A stretch of DNA of 64,000 nucleotides. Source: Solibacillus isronensis. GTDB lineage: Bacteria; Bacillota; Bacilli; Bacillales_A; Planococcaceae. This document shows, piece by piece, positions 1 through 9,789 of the stretch (positions are counted from its first letter, which is position 1; each line of letters starts with the position of its first letter). The translations under genes and the position numbers were made by a program. The notes beneath the pieces were generated by a model. That model saw only the letters and a program-made list of their open reading frames with translations, ran no database searches and was not told the origin of the DNA. The DNA lies in assembly GCF_900168685.1 (NCBI RefSeq), contig NZ_FVZN01000014.1, forward strand, positions 310,001 to 374,000. Reading direction: 5' to 3'.

Positions 1-234
1 GCCGGCATTTTACCGGATTCCCCTGCAGAGAAAATGGGACTTGTCGCAGGTGAAATTATTAAGCGTGTAAATGGACAAGATGTTTTTACAGAAGAAGATT
101 TGTATAAGGCATTGCAGATCAATGCTGCCCATTGTCGTTTGGAAGTGCTTGATCATTCAGGTGAATTGCGTCTTGCCCAGCATGTAGTCCATCGTGATGA
201 CAATCATAAAATCGGGTTATTAGTTGTTAGTTAA
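1..234 (+). CDS. PDZ-domain protein, C-terminal fragment (possible MinJ)
   Basis: The frame is open from base 1, so only the last 77 residues are visible and the true start lies outside the window. The fragment is the carboxy half of a PDZ domain: a PDSPAEKMGL carboxylate-loop region, then GEIIKRVNGQDV, the usual second half of the fold. It ends in an LEVLDHSGELRLAQ strand and a short tail. In Bacillus the division-site protein MinJ is a multi-pass membrane protein ending in such a PDZ domain, and the tail looks similar from memory. HtrA- or CtpB-type proteases also carry PDZ domains, so the MinJ call is only a suggestion. An intrinsic terminator follows. Confidence 0.7.
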   Translation, partial: AGILPDSPAEKMGLVAGEIIKRVNGQDVFTEEDLYKALQINAAHCRLEVLDHSGELRLAQHVVHRDDNHKIGLLVVS

Positions 235-240
235 TTTCAA

Positions 241-273
241 AAGAATCTCGGTAATTCGAGGTTCTTTTTTTGG
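241..273 (+). terminator. Intrinsic terminator after the PDZ gene
   Basis: A GAATCTCG/CGAGGTTC stem (one G-T pair) with a short TAAT-containing loop is followed by a run of seven T. It lies a few bases after the stop codon. Confidence 0.8.
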
Positions 274-373
274 GTTAAAACGGGTATAAACAAATTATGT
301 TAAGATTAAATTGTACTAGACAGCATTGTATAACTTCAGAAATTTTTATCGTTTTTGGTAGGGGTGAGTGGTT

Positions 374-997
374 ATGTTGGATTGGATGACAATCGATAAT
401 ATAGAAACAATTGTAGAAAAATATAAGTTATTAGGCCCGTTTTTCGGGATTTTATTAACGTTTTTAGAATCATTTATCCCGATATTGCCGCTGTTCGTAA
501 TAATCATTGCCAATGCCGCAGCATACGGGTTGTTTTGGGGTTTTTTACTGTCCTGGCTTGGAACGGTAGCAGGATCATACATGTTCTTCCTCATGATTCG
601 CATGTTCGGAAAGTATCGTCTCTTCCGTCGGATTAAAGAACAGAAACAAGTAAAAAAACTGATCAACTGGGTAGATATTAGAGGATTCACACCACTGTTT
701 GTTCTGCTATGCCTGCCGTTCACACCTGTTGTTGTTGTCAATACGGTTGCTGGTTTATCCAATATTAAAAAGAAATATTACTTTTTGACACTCCTTATAT
801 CAAAACCCATTTTAATCTTTTTAATTAGCTATTTAGGCAGTGATCTGCGTGATATCTTAACCTCTCCTACAAAACTTATTATTTCAGCTGTCATTATTTT
901 AATCATTTGGGGAATCGGCAAATTGATTGAAAACATTTTAAATAAGCGCGTGGAAAGAGATTTGCGAGAGATAGGTAAGTTACGTAAACATAAATAA
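374..997 (+). CDS. TVP38/TMEM64 (VTT-domain) membrane protein, YhjE-like
   Basis: The product is an integral membrane protein of about 207 residues with the VTT (DedA-like) architecture. A first hydrophobic segment follows LLGPFFGILLTFLES, then there is a re-entrant glycine-rich segment, a basic linker (KYRLFRRIKEQKQVKK), and a TPLFVLLCLPFTPVVVVN segment typical of the family; two more membrane spans and a very basic tail follow. ATG 374 is chosen because GGTAGGGGTG sits 7 bases upstream; the in-frame GTG at 368 overlaps that site. In B. subtilis yhjE lies a few genes from addBA, as here. The family is linked to lipid scrambling and membrane homeostasis; the substrate of this protein cannot be read from sequence. 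Confidence 0.85.
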   Translation: MLDWMTIDNIETIVEKYKLLGPFFGILLTFLESFIPILPLFVIIIANAAAYGLFWGFLLSWLGTVAGSYMFFLMIRMFGKYRLFRRIKEQKQVKKLINWVDIRGFTPLFVLLCLPFTPVVVVNTVAGLSNIKKKYYFLTLLISKPILIFLISYLGSDLRDILTSPTKLIISAVIILIIWGIGKLIENILNKRVERDLREIGKLRKHK

Positions 998-1004
998 AAA
1001 ACTA

Positions 1005-1047
1005 TAAGTCTTGGCTTTTTACAAATAGTGAAAAGGCAGGGCTTTTT
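1005..1047 (+). terminator. Probable intrinsic terminator
   Basis: An imperfect AAGTCTTGGCTTTTT / AAAAGGCAGGGCTT stem with several G-T pairs is followed by six T. It separates the VTT gene from addB. Confidence 0.6.
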
Positions 1048-1124
1048 TGTATGATTCCAATTAATGCGCGAACATGTATTCTTATATTATAATAGAAGAA
1101 AGAAATAGAAGTGAGGTGGGAATT

Positions 1125-4100
1125 GTGACGTTACGAGTTATATCAGGACGGGCAGGCACGGGAAAAACAACATTGATTCACCGTGAAATTGTCGATGATT
1201 TAAAAACAAACCTATTTGGACATCCAATTTTTATATTAGTTCCAGACCAAATGTCGTTTACAACGGAGTATGAGCTGACAACGAATTATGACATTGAAGG
1301 AATGATGCGTGCACAAGTTATGACATTCAAACGGCTGGCCTGGTTTGTGCTGCAAAATGAAGGCGGCATCGCCCACGAACGTATTGACGGCACAGGGTAC
1401 CGCATGCTGTTGCGACGTATTTTGGAAGAACATCAGGAAGAGTTTCTACTATTTAAACGAGCGGCAGGTAAACCCGGTTTTACGAAAGAAGTCGAGCAGA
1501 TTTTAAAGGAATTCAGTCAATATCATATCGATGTGGAAACAATCGACCCGCTGATCGAATCATTAAAATCAAACGGTGCAAGTGAAGTACTGCTGCATAA
1601 ATTGCATGATCTGAACATTATTTTAAAGCAGCTGTATGAGCGGATCGGGACGGAATATATTAATGGCGATGGCTATTTCCCGCTGTTAATTGAGCGTATT
1701 CCGAAAATGGAAAGCTTGCGCGATACCCACATCTATTTGGATGGGTTTGTTTCATTTAATGGACAGGAATTTGCCATTTTAAAAGAGCTTCTTATTTATG
1801 CAAAACGTGTCACAATTGTTCTCCCGATGGAAGACCCGCAAATGGATTTACTGGAAGGCTCCGTGTTTTACAGAGCTGCGATGACATACGACAAAATAAA
1901 GAATGAGCTGCAAAAATTACGATTCGAACGAGGAATTGATATTGAAGAGGAGCCGCGCGTTCATTTAGAAGTGAACTACCGTGCGACAAATCGGGACTTG
2001 CTGCATATTGAACATTGCTTCGACAAAATTACGGATACACCCGTCGAATCAACGGGACATACGAAAATATTGGAAGGTGTAAACCCGCGCGCAGAAGTGC
2101 AAGGTATTGCCCAGGAAATTAAACAGCTCGTTCTGGATAAGGGGCTTCGATATAAAGATATCGGGATAATGTACCGCCAGGCGGATGTATATGATGCGAT
2201 TATCGGAACGACCTTTACCCAATACGAAATTCCATTTTTCTCAAATGAGAAGCGGGCAATGCTTTACCATCCGCTTATCGAATTCAGTCGATCCGTACTG
2301 GAGATTATTACGACAAACTGGAAATATGAGCCGGTTTTCAGAAGTATTAAAACCGATCTGTTTTTCCCTTATGGAGCCAATTTAGTCGCAATGCGGGACA
2401 GAGCGGATATTTTGGAAAACTTCGTCATCGCCAAAGGAATTGTCCATGACCGCTGGATGAAAGATGAAGTATGGCATTATCGCCGTTTTAAATCACTGGA
2501 AAAAGTAAATGCGGTTCAGACAGAAGACGAGCTGGAGCATGAGCAACTTTTAAAATCGGTACGTGACTTAATTCGGGAGCCGGTACTGGTATTGCAGAAC
2601 CGGTTGAAAGGTAAAAAAACTGGCCGTGAAATTGTAGTGGCACTGTATGAGTTTATGGAGCAGCTCGATATTTATAAGAAACTGCTGAAAATGCAGGAGC
2701 AGGAAGAGCAGGCCGATTCACTCCATCAGTCATTGGAGCATGAACAGGCTTGGAACGGCTGGATTCATATTTTGGAGCAGTTTGACCTTATGTTCGGCGA
2801 TAAAATTATGCCGTTGGAAGAAGTTGCACAAATTTTGGATGAAGGCTTTGAAACACTTGAATTTGCAAGTGTGCCGCCTACATTGGATGAAGTGACCGTT
2901 TCGACTGTCGAGTTTGCGCGTTTTGACAATAAAAAGGCCATTTTCGTCATCGGTGTTAACGACGGGGTATACCCGATGCGTATGGAAGCAGGAGGACTGC
3001 TTTCTGATGACGAGCGTGAAACATTTGATAAAATCGATGTGGAATTGGCACCGGGTATAAAAAGCAGGCTTCTTCAGGAAAGTTTCCTGTTTTACCGTGC
3101 GATTTCTTCATCGACGCAATATTTATATATTACGTATGCAAATGCGGACGAGGAAAGTAAAAGTAAGCTTCCATCACTTTATATTAACCGCCTGCACAGC
3201 ATGTTTGAGATTACCGAAAACCGTGGCACGCCAGATGAGAAAACAGTTCGTACACTGCAGCATCGTCAAATTGCGATGGACCCGCTTGATGAACTTCAAA
3301 AAGACAATGTGCTCAATTATTTACAGCATCCGTCACCGGCAATCGGCTTCTTAATGACCCAGCTGAAGCAGGCACAGCACGAACGACGTCCTCTTACTGA
3401 AGAATGGGCGGCATTAAAAGCATTTTATGAACGGGAACAGCGCTGGAAAGATGTGCTGAATGTCGTGGAAAAACCTTTATATACGACGAATGAAGCAGAA
3501 CCGCTAACGGAAGACATAGCGACAGCATTGTATGGGGAAGACTTTTTGGCAAGTGTATCGCGTATTGAACGCTTTTACAGCTGTCCGTATTCACATTTTG
3601 CATCCTATGGGTTGAAACTGCAGGAGCGTACAGAATTCAAACTGGAAACATTCGCAATGGGCGATCTTTTCCATGAGGCAATCCGGACAATTTTATCCGA
3701 GAAAGAGCCATCGATCCCGCTTACGACATATGTAGCGTGCTATAAAAAGGCGGATGAAACCATTTCAAAACTGGCGGATTATTTCTCGTACAGTATTTTA
3801 AAAAGCAGTCACCGCTTTGAATATATTAAAACGAAACTTGTGAAAATTGTGGCACGTACAATTTATGCACTCATTAATCAAAGTGAGCTGTCCAAGTTTA
3901 AAGCAATTGCCCATGAAAAGCCGTTCGGAAAGCGCGACGATAAAAATACGGAACAGGATGACCGCAATCCGCTTGAAGCACTGAAAATCGATTTGGAACA
4001 TAACCGGAAAATGTATGTGCGCGGGCAAATCGACCGGATCGATGCATATAAAGATGCGGAAAATCTGTATTTGCGTGTTATTGATTATAAATCAAGCGGC

Positions 4101-4766
4101 CGCAAGCTTGATTTTACCGAAGTATATAACGGGATTTCACTGCAGCTGTTGACGTATTTAGATGTAGCGATGAAAAATATTCCGATCATCGCACGTGAAG
4201 GGAAGTTCATTCAGGATTTATCGGAACTGGAGAATATTATTGTCCAGGCTGCCGGGATGTTCTATCTGCATGTGCACAATCCGCTAATTCCGACAGAGGA
4301 TTATGAGCAGTATGATCGTGTGGAAAGTATGCGTCAGGAGAAGTTCAAGTTAAGCGGCTATATGGTGAAAGATGTGGAAGTGGCGCAACTGATGGACAAG
4401 TCACTTGAGCCGAGTAAAACATCCATTATCGTACCAGCGGCGTTTAAAAGCGGAGAGAATCCGGAATTCAACAGCCGTTCCTCAAAAGTGATTGAACAGG
4501 AACAGATGGAAAACTTGCAGGAATTTGTACACTATAAATTCCGTCAGGCGGGCAATGAAATTTACCGAGGAAATACGGAAATTAAGCCGTACAGCTTAGG
4601 CAATCAAAAGGCTTGTACGTATTGCAGTTTTAAATCGGTTTGCCAGTTCGATCAGTCGGAAACAGGAAACAGCTTCAACGAAATCAAGAAACAGCCGGAA
4701 CAGGAAGTATTTGAAAACATTAAAAAGGTGGTATGTGCAGATGACAATTCCAGCGAAGCCGAGTGA
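1125..4766 (+). CDS. addB: ATP-dependent helicase/nuclease subunit AddB
   Basis: AddB is the second subunit of the AddAB enzyme, the RecBCD equivalent that resects double-strand breaks for RecA loading. The GTG start at 1125 follows GAGGTGGG and gives the canonical MTLRVISGRAGTGKTT amino end with Walker A at residues 8-15; the longer frame back to 1074 lacks a ribosome site. The carboxy half has the RecB-type nuclease motif (VIDYKSSG). Four iron-sulfur cysteines are visible at 820, 1164, 1167 and 1173, with the same spacing as in B. subtilis AddB. The length of 1213 residues is normal. The last 26 bases overlap addA, indicating translational coupling. Confidence 0.98.
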   Translation: MTLRVISGRAGTGKTTLIHREIVDDLKTNLFGHPIFILVPDQMSFTTEYELTTNYDIEGMMRAQVMTFKRLAWFVLQNEGGIAHERIDGTGYRMLLRRILEEHQEEFLLFKRAAGKPGFTKEVEQILKEFSQYHIDVETIDPLIESLKSNGASEVLLHKLHDLNIILKQLYERIGTEYINGDGYFPLLIERIPKMESLRDTHIYLDGFVSFNGQEFAILKELLIYAKRVTIVLPMEDPQMDLLEGSVFYRAAMTYDKIKNELQKLRFERGIDIEEEPRVHLEVNYRATNRDLLHIEHCFDKITDTPVESTGHTKILEGVNPRAEVQGIAQEIKQLVLDKGLRYKDIGIMYRQADVYDAIIGTTFTQYEIPFFSNEKRAMLYHPLIEFSRSVLEIITTNWKYEPVFRSIKTDLFFPYGANLVAMRDRADILENFVIAKGIVHDRWMKDEVWHYRRFKSLEKVNAVQTEDELEHEQLLKSVRDLIREPVLVLQNRLKGKKTGREIVVALYEFMEQLDIYKKLLKMQEQEEQADSLHQSLEHEQAWNGWIHILEQFDLMFGDKIMPLEEVAQILDEGFETLEFASVPPTLDEVTVSTVEFARFDNKKAIFVIGVNDGVYPMRMEAGGLLSDDERETFDKIDVELAPGIKSRLLQESFLFYRAISSSTQYLYITYANADEESKSKLPSLYINRLHSMFEITENRGTPDEKTVRTLQHRQIAMDPLDELQKDNVLNYLQHPSPAIGFLMTQLKQAQHERRPLTEEWAALKAFYEREQRWKDVLNVVEKPLYTTNEAEPLTEDIATALYGEDFLASVSRIERFYSCPYSHFASYGLKLQERTEFKLETFAMGDLFHEAIRTILSEKEPSIPLTTYVACYKKADETISKLADYFSYSILKSSHRFEYIKTKLVKIVARTIYALINQSELSKFKAIAHEKPFGKRDDKNTEQDDRNPLEALKIDLEHNRKMYVRGQIDRIDAYKDAENLYLRVIDYKSSGRKLDFTEVYNGISLQLLTYLDVAMKNIPIIAREGKFIQDLSELENIIVQAAGMFYLHVHNPLIPTEDYEQYDRVESMRQEKFKLSGYMVKDVEVAQLMDKSLEPSKTSIIVPAAFKSGENPEFNSRSSKVIEQEQMENLQEFVHYKFRQAGNEIYRGNTEIKPYSLGNQKACTYCSFKSVCQFDQSETGNSFNEIKKQPEQEVFENIKKVVCADDNSSEAE

Positions 4767-7700
4767 TGTTCAATGGACAGATGTTCAGTGGAAAGCCATC
4801 TACGCATCAGGTCATGACATATTAGTATCGGCTGCGGCCGGTTCAGGAAAAACAGCGGTATTGATCGAGCGACTTATCCAAAAGATTTTAGCGCCAGAAG
4901 ACAAGCGCATTGATGTGGATGAGCTGCTCGTCGTAACGTTTACAAATGCCTCGGCAGCAGAAATGCGCAACCGTATGGCAGAAGCGCTTGAAAAGGAACT
5001 TGCCCAAAATCCGAGCAACCAATTTCTGCGCCGTCAGCTAAGTTTATTGAACAAAGCGCAAATTTCCACGCTGCATTCATTCTGTTTATCGATTTGTCGT
5101 GAATATGCATACACGATTGATCTGGACCCGGGTTTCCGTCTGGCAAGTACAGAGGAAGCTTCATTATTGCAAGATGATGTGCTGATGGATGTGCTTGAAA
5201 AGGCATACCGGGGGGATATGGAAACTTTGTTCACGAAAGAGGAGCTTTACACTTTAGTTGACAGCTTTGCATCTGACCGCAGTGACCAGGCGATCGAACT
5301 GTTGCTGCAGGAAATGTATAAAGTATCCCGTGTTCAGCCAAACCCGTATGAATGGCTGCGCGCATTGCCGGAGAAATACGATATTAATCCGGAAAGTCCG
5401 ATTGATGAGTTGGTTATCGCGAAAGAAGTGCGCCCGTTTATTATCGGAAGCCTGAAAGAAATTGCCACACGGCTTGAAAAAGGCTTGCAAATTGTGTCCG
5501 TTACACCTGCTTTAGAGAAAAACAAGCCGTTGTTTGAAGCAGAATATACAGGGGTTAAGCATGTACTTGAAGCGATGGAAGAAGGCTCATGGGAACAAGC
5601 ATATGAGCTAATCCCCGCTGTTGAGTTCGGACGGATTAAACCGTTGACGAAAAAGGATACGGAAGTAGATAAGCAATATTATGCGGTAGCGAAAAATCAT
5701 CGTGATACGGCAAAAGAAATGCTGACAGATTTGAAGGAAACGTTTTTTGCGCGTCATCCAAAGTTGTATGTTCAGGAAATGGCGGCGACGAAGCCTATTA
5801 TGGAAACGCTCGTAAAACTGACGATTGAATACAGTGAAGCGTTTAAAAAGGCGAAGCAAGAGCGCGGCCTGCTAGATTTTTCGGATTTAGAGCATTATGC
5901 ATTGGAAATTTTGACAGATGAAGAAAGCACGTCAAATCCACCACAGCCATCCGATGTAGCATTGAATTTCCAGAAGCGTTTCAAAGAAGTGCTTGTTGAT
6001 GAGTATCAGGATGTCAATTTCTTGCAGGAAACAATTTTGCAGCTTGTGAAAAACGGCGGTGAGCAGGACGGGAATATGTTTATGGTCGGCGATGTGAAAC
6101 AAAGCATCTACGCCTTCCGTCTTGCAGAACCGCGCCTTTTCCTTGATAAATATAAGCGATTTGAAGAGGACCCGTCCGGTACGGGAATGAAGATTGACCT
6201 GAATGCCAATTTCCGCAGTCGTTCGGAAGTGCTGGAAGGTACGAACTATGTATTTGAGCAAATAATGGACGAAGAAGTCGGCGAAATTGCGTACGATGAA
6301 CAGGCAAAACTTAAATTCGGGGCGAGTTATGATGAGCAGCAAGTACCGATAGAATTAGTTTTACTGGAAGGCGATTCGAAAGCGCAAATCATTCCGGGAA
6401 GTGAAGAAGGATCCGAGGAAGAGAGCATCAGCGCGGCACAGCAGGAAGCCCGTTATATTATTCAGCGTATACGTGATTTAGTCGATCATGGTGGACAAGT
6501 GTACAATCCGAAAACGAAATCGATGCGTCCGGTCAGCTACCGCGATATTGTCGTATTGATGCGTTCCCGCACATGGTATACGACGTTTGCGGAGGAATTC
6601 AAGTTGGCCGGCCTGCCGCTTTACGCCGAAACGGATGGCGGTTATTTTGAATCGCTTGAAGTAATGATTATGATCAACACATTAAAAGTCATCGACAATC
6701 CGTATCAGGATATTCCGCTCGCTTCCGTACTGCGTGCACCGTTTATCGGTTTAACGGAAAACGAATTGGCGAAAATCCGTTTAATTAACGGGAAAGTCCC
6801 TTTTTATGAGGCATTAAAGCAGTATAAAGAAGAAGCAGCGGGTGACATGCCAATCGCAACAGAGGCTAAGCTTGAGAAGTTCTTTTCGATGCATCAGAAA
6901 TGGCGTCAGTTTTCCCGTCACGGGGCATTGGCCGATTTAATTTGGCAAGTGTATTTAGATACGAATTATTACGAAATGGTCGGTGCGATGGCGAACGGCA
7001 AGCAGCGCCAGGCGAACTTACGGGCACTGCATGACCGTGCATTAAGCTATGAAAAATCATCATTCCGCGGATTGTTCCGCTTCCTGCGATTTATCGACCG
7101 GATGAGTTCGCGCGGAGATGATTTAGGAATTGCAAAATCGACGAGTGAAGCGGACGATGTCGTCACATTGCTCACAATCCACAAATCAAAAGGGTTGGAA
7201 TATCCAGTCGTATTTGTAGCGGGAATGAGCCGTACATTCAATACGAAAGACTTAGGCAGCCGCTATATTTTCGATCAGGATTTCGGTCTGGCGATTAAAT
7301 CGGTGAATCCGGATTTAAATATCATTTCGACTTCTTTACCGCATTTATATGTGAAGGAGAAAAAGCTCGCGAAAATGAAGGCGGAGGAAATGCGTGTCTT
7401 ATATGTAGCGATGACCCGTGCAAAAGAACGCCTCATTTTAGTCGGCTCGATTAAAGATTGGGAAAAGCAGAAGGAAGAATGGGCATTTTATCAGGAACTG
7501 GAGGATACGGTGCTCCCTGCATACATTCGTTCAAAAGCGAACAGTTATTTAAGCTGGGTCGGTCCGGCTGTTGCACGTCATAATGATTTCCTGTTTGCCA
7601 ATTACGGATACTCGAATGAAGCGGCAACAACGGAAAAATGGACGGTACGCATCATTCCAAATCGTGACTACTTACTTGCCAATGAAGCGGAAACGGTGGA

Positions 7701-8460
7701 GCATGAAGTGATTGAACAGGCAGTGAATGAAGATTTGGTTCAGCTGCTGGCGAAACGTTTCACGACACCGTATCCATATGCAAATGCGGTGACGAAGAAA
7801 TCAAAAACTTCGGTATCGGAGCAAAAGCGTCTTGAAAGTTTGCAGCGAATGGAAGAAGAGCAGCTTTACAATATGGAAGCGAAGCGCTACGTAAAAACTG
7901 ATGTACCGAGCTTTATGCTAAAAGGGAAAAAAGAACGGAAGCTTTCGGCAACAGAAGTCGGTACAGCTGTTCATGCCGTTATGCAGCATATCCCGCAGCA
8001 AGGGTTTTCGTCGATTGAAGAAACGGAAAGTTATATCCAGTCGCTTGTAGATCGTAAGCTGTTGCAGCAAATTGAAGCGGATGCAGTTTCAGCGGAAAAA
8101 GTATTTGCCTTTTTCAAAACAGAGGTCGGCGAGCGTTTAAAAAAAGCGAAGCAAGTACTAAGAGAAGAACCATTTACACTTAGTTTGAAAGATCAGGAAG
8201 GGGATGCCCAGATTGTACAGGGTGTCATCGACTGCATTTTTGAAGATGAACATGGAAACTGGGTGCTTCTCGATTATAAAACAGACTATATCGAACAGTA
8301 TTTATTAGGCGATTTTGAGAAAATTAAACAAAAAATGACAAAGTCGTACCAAATTCAATTAAACTATTATCAGCATGCTGTCCAATCAATTAAGCGTATT
8401 GAAATAAATGAACGCATTTTATATTTATACAGTATTGGACAAGAAGTGAAAATAGATTAG
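4741..8460 (+). CDS. addA: ATP-dependent helicase/nuclease subunit AddA
   Basis: AddA is the UvrD-like helicase and nuclease subunit, 1239 residues. The amino end carries the Q-motif region (WTDVQWKAI) and Walker A (SAAAGSGKT). Later come VDEYQDVN (Walker B), GDVKQSIYAFRLAEP, LTIHKSKGLEYPVVF and VLYVAMTRAKERL. The carboxy-terminal RecB nuclease signature is LLDYKTDYIE, preceded by GTAVHAVMQ. ATG 4741 is chosen because AAGGTGG lies about 10 bases upstream and the product then starts like B. subtilis AddA (MTIPAKP...W). The in-frame codon at 4711 lies deep inside addB. It is co-transcribed with addB and probably with the DUF418 gene, which starts 11 bases after this stop. Confidence 0.98.
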   Translation: MTIPAKPSDVQWTDVQWKAIYASGHDILVSAAAGSGKTAVLIERLIQKILAPEDKRIDVDELLVVTFTNASAAEMRNRMAEALEKELAQNPSNQFLRRQLSLLNKAQISTLHSFCLSICREYAYTIDLDPGFRLASTEEASLLQDDVLMDVLEKAYRGDMETLFTKEELYTLVDSFASDRSDQAIELLLQEMYKVSRVQPNPYEWLRALPEKYDINPESPIDELVIAKEVRPFIIGSLKEIATRLEKGLQIVSVTPALEKNKPLFEAEYTGVKHVLEAMEEGSWEQAYELIPAVEFGRIKPLTKKDTEVDKQYYAVAKNHRDTAKEMLTDLKETFFARHPKLYVQEMAATKPIMETLVKLTIEYSEAFKKAKQERGLLDFSDLEHYALEILTDEESTSNPPQPSDVALNFQKRFKEVLVDEYQDVNFLQETILQLVKNGGEQDGNMFMVGDVKQSIYAFRLAEPRLFLDKYKRFEEDPSGTGMKIDLNANFRSRSEVLEGTNYVFEQIMDEEVGEIAYDEQAKLKFGASYDEQQVPIELVLLEGDSKAQIIPGSEEGSEEESISAAQQEARYIIQRIRDLVDHGGQVYNPKTKSMRPVSYRDIVVLMRSRTWYTTFAEEFKLAGLPLYAETDGGYFESLEVMIMINTLKVIDNPYQDIPLASVLRAPFIGLTENELAKIRLINGKVPFYEALKQYKEEAAGDMPIATEAKLEKFFSMHQKWRQFSRHGALADLIWQVYLDTNYYEMVGAMANGKQRQANLRALHDRALSYEKSSFRGLFRFLRFIDRMSSRGDDLGIAKSTSEADDVVTLLTIHKSKGLEYPVVFVAGMSRTFNTKDLGSRYIFDQDFGLAIKSVNPDLNIISTSLPHLYVKEKKLAKMKAEEMRVLYVAMTRAKERLILVGSIKDWEKQKEEWAFYQELEDTVLPAYIRSKANSYLSWVGPAVARHNDFLFANYGYSNEAATTEKWTVRIIPNRDYLLANEAETVEHEVIEQAVNEDLVQLLAKRFTTPYPYANAVTKKSKTSVSEQKRLESLQRMEEEQLYNMEAKRYVKTDVPSFMLKGKKERKLSATEVGTAVHAVMQHIPQQGFSSIEETESYIQSLVDRKLLQQIEADAVSAEKVFAFFKTEVGERLKKAKQVLREEPFTLSLKDQEGDAQIVQGVIDCIFEDEHGNWVLLDYKTDYIEQYLLGDFEKIKQKMTKSYQIQLNYYQHAVQSIKRIEINERILYLYSIGQEVKID

Positions 8461-8471
8461 GGGGATGGACG

Positions 8472-9650
8472 GTGGATTTTCGCCCAGTAGGTACGAACGA
8501 GCGTGTTGCAACACTGGATATATTGCGCGGAGTAAGTTTACTCGGCATTTTATTAGTAAATATGTTTGGGTTTTATTTACCGATGCCGCATATAGCGGAT
8601 TTGAGCAGCTGGTTTAATGAAGTTCAGGATATAATACTTCAGCAGCTTTTGGATATTTATGTGCAAAGCAGCTTCTATCCGTTATTTTCTATGCTGTTCG
8701 GGTATGGATTAGCGATGCAATATGTAAAAGCAAATGAGACGGGCGCAGATTTTTACCGGTTTGCGCCGAAGCGTCTAATTTTATTATTTTGCATTGGGAT
8801 GTTTCATGCGATTGTCATTTGGTGGGGCGATATTTTGGCCACGTACGCATTTTGCGGAATATTTTTAATCGCGCTAATTCGTTTGAAGGCAAAATGGCTC
8901 GTGCTTGTGGCGGTTGCGGTGAATGCTTTGTATCACGGTTTTAATTTAAGTTTATATGTCGCGGCAGGTTTCTTTACGGCGTCAACGGATAGTTTCTCTG
9001 TCGATATTGAAGCGATTCAAAGTGCCTTAACAGCATACGGTATCGGGAACTGGACGGATGCATTTATGCAGCGTCTTGATGATTTATCGATTCAGATGGG
9101 TGTCATGATGTGGATCTCGTCTTTATTTACGATATTACCTTATATGCTGTTTGGCGCAGCACTTGCGAAATGGCGTCTGATCGAGCGGGCAAATGAAAAA
9201 ATCGCTGTCTGGATCATTTTGGCTGTAGCTGGTATTGGCGGCGGACTTTATATGAAGAGCCTGCCGATAGCCGGTAACCAAACATTCGGCAATGAGTACT
9301 TGCAAGTTTATATCGGCGGACCGCTGCTTGCGATTGGCTATATGGCAGTCATCACATTGCTGACACAATTGCCGGTCATAGTAAAACTGCTGTCACCAAT
9401 TGCAAAGGCTGGTCGCATGTCTCTCACGCTCTACCTGATGCAGTCCGTTATTTGTACAGTGCTGTTCTACAATTGGGGCTTCGGTTTATACGGAAAAGTG
9501 GATGTGCAAATGGGAATTTATATGGCGGTAGGAATTTTCGTCATCCAAGTACTATTTGCGGAAATCTATTTTTCAAAATATAAACAAGGACCGATTGAAG
9601 CATTGCTGAAAAGATTTACTTACGGCAAACCTACGGACCGTAAAGCGTGA
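8472..9650 (+). CDS. DUF418 (YeiB-family) membrane protein
   Basis: A polytopic membrane protein of 392 residues. The amino end reads RVATLDILRGVSLLGILLVN, the DUF418 hallmark in which a cytosolic RxxxxDxLRG motif leads into the first membrane span. A carboxy-terminal GRMSLTLYLMQSV segment is also typical. The family resembles acyltransferase-3 membrane proteins, but no reaction is established. The GTG start at 8472 is 11 bases after the addA stop with GGGGATGG upstream, so the gene probably belongs to the addBA transcript. No clear hairpin terminator was found after it. Confidence 0.88.
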   Translation: MDFRPVGTNERVATLDILRGVSLLGILLVNMFGFYLPMPHIADLSSWFNEVQDIILQQLLDIYVQSSFYPLFSMLFGYGLAMQYVKANETGADFYRFAPKRLILLFCIGMFHAIVIWWGDILATYAFCGIFLIALIRLKAKWLVLVAVAVNALYHGFNLSLYVAAGFFTASTDSFSVDIEAIQSALTAYGIGNWTDAFMQRLDDLSIQMGVMMWISSLFTILPYMLFGAALAKWRLIERANEKIAVWIILAVAGIGGGLYMKSLPIAGNQTFGNEYLQVYIGGPLLAIGYMAVITLLTQLPVIVKLLSPIAKAGRMSLTLYLMQSVICTVLFYNWGFGLYGKVDVQMGIYMAVGIFVIQVLFAEIYFSKYKQGPIEALLKRFTYGKPTDRKA

Positions 9651-9789
9651 ACAAAGAATGTAGTATTGTATAAAGTTTTATGCACCGAAAGCTTAGTTTT
9701 ACGAATTAAGTTCCTTTTTGTCAGAAAAGTAAGGCAATTGTTCATGTTTTAATGTATGATGTAAAAAAACAGAAGGAGTGCTCCACGTT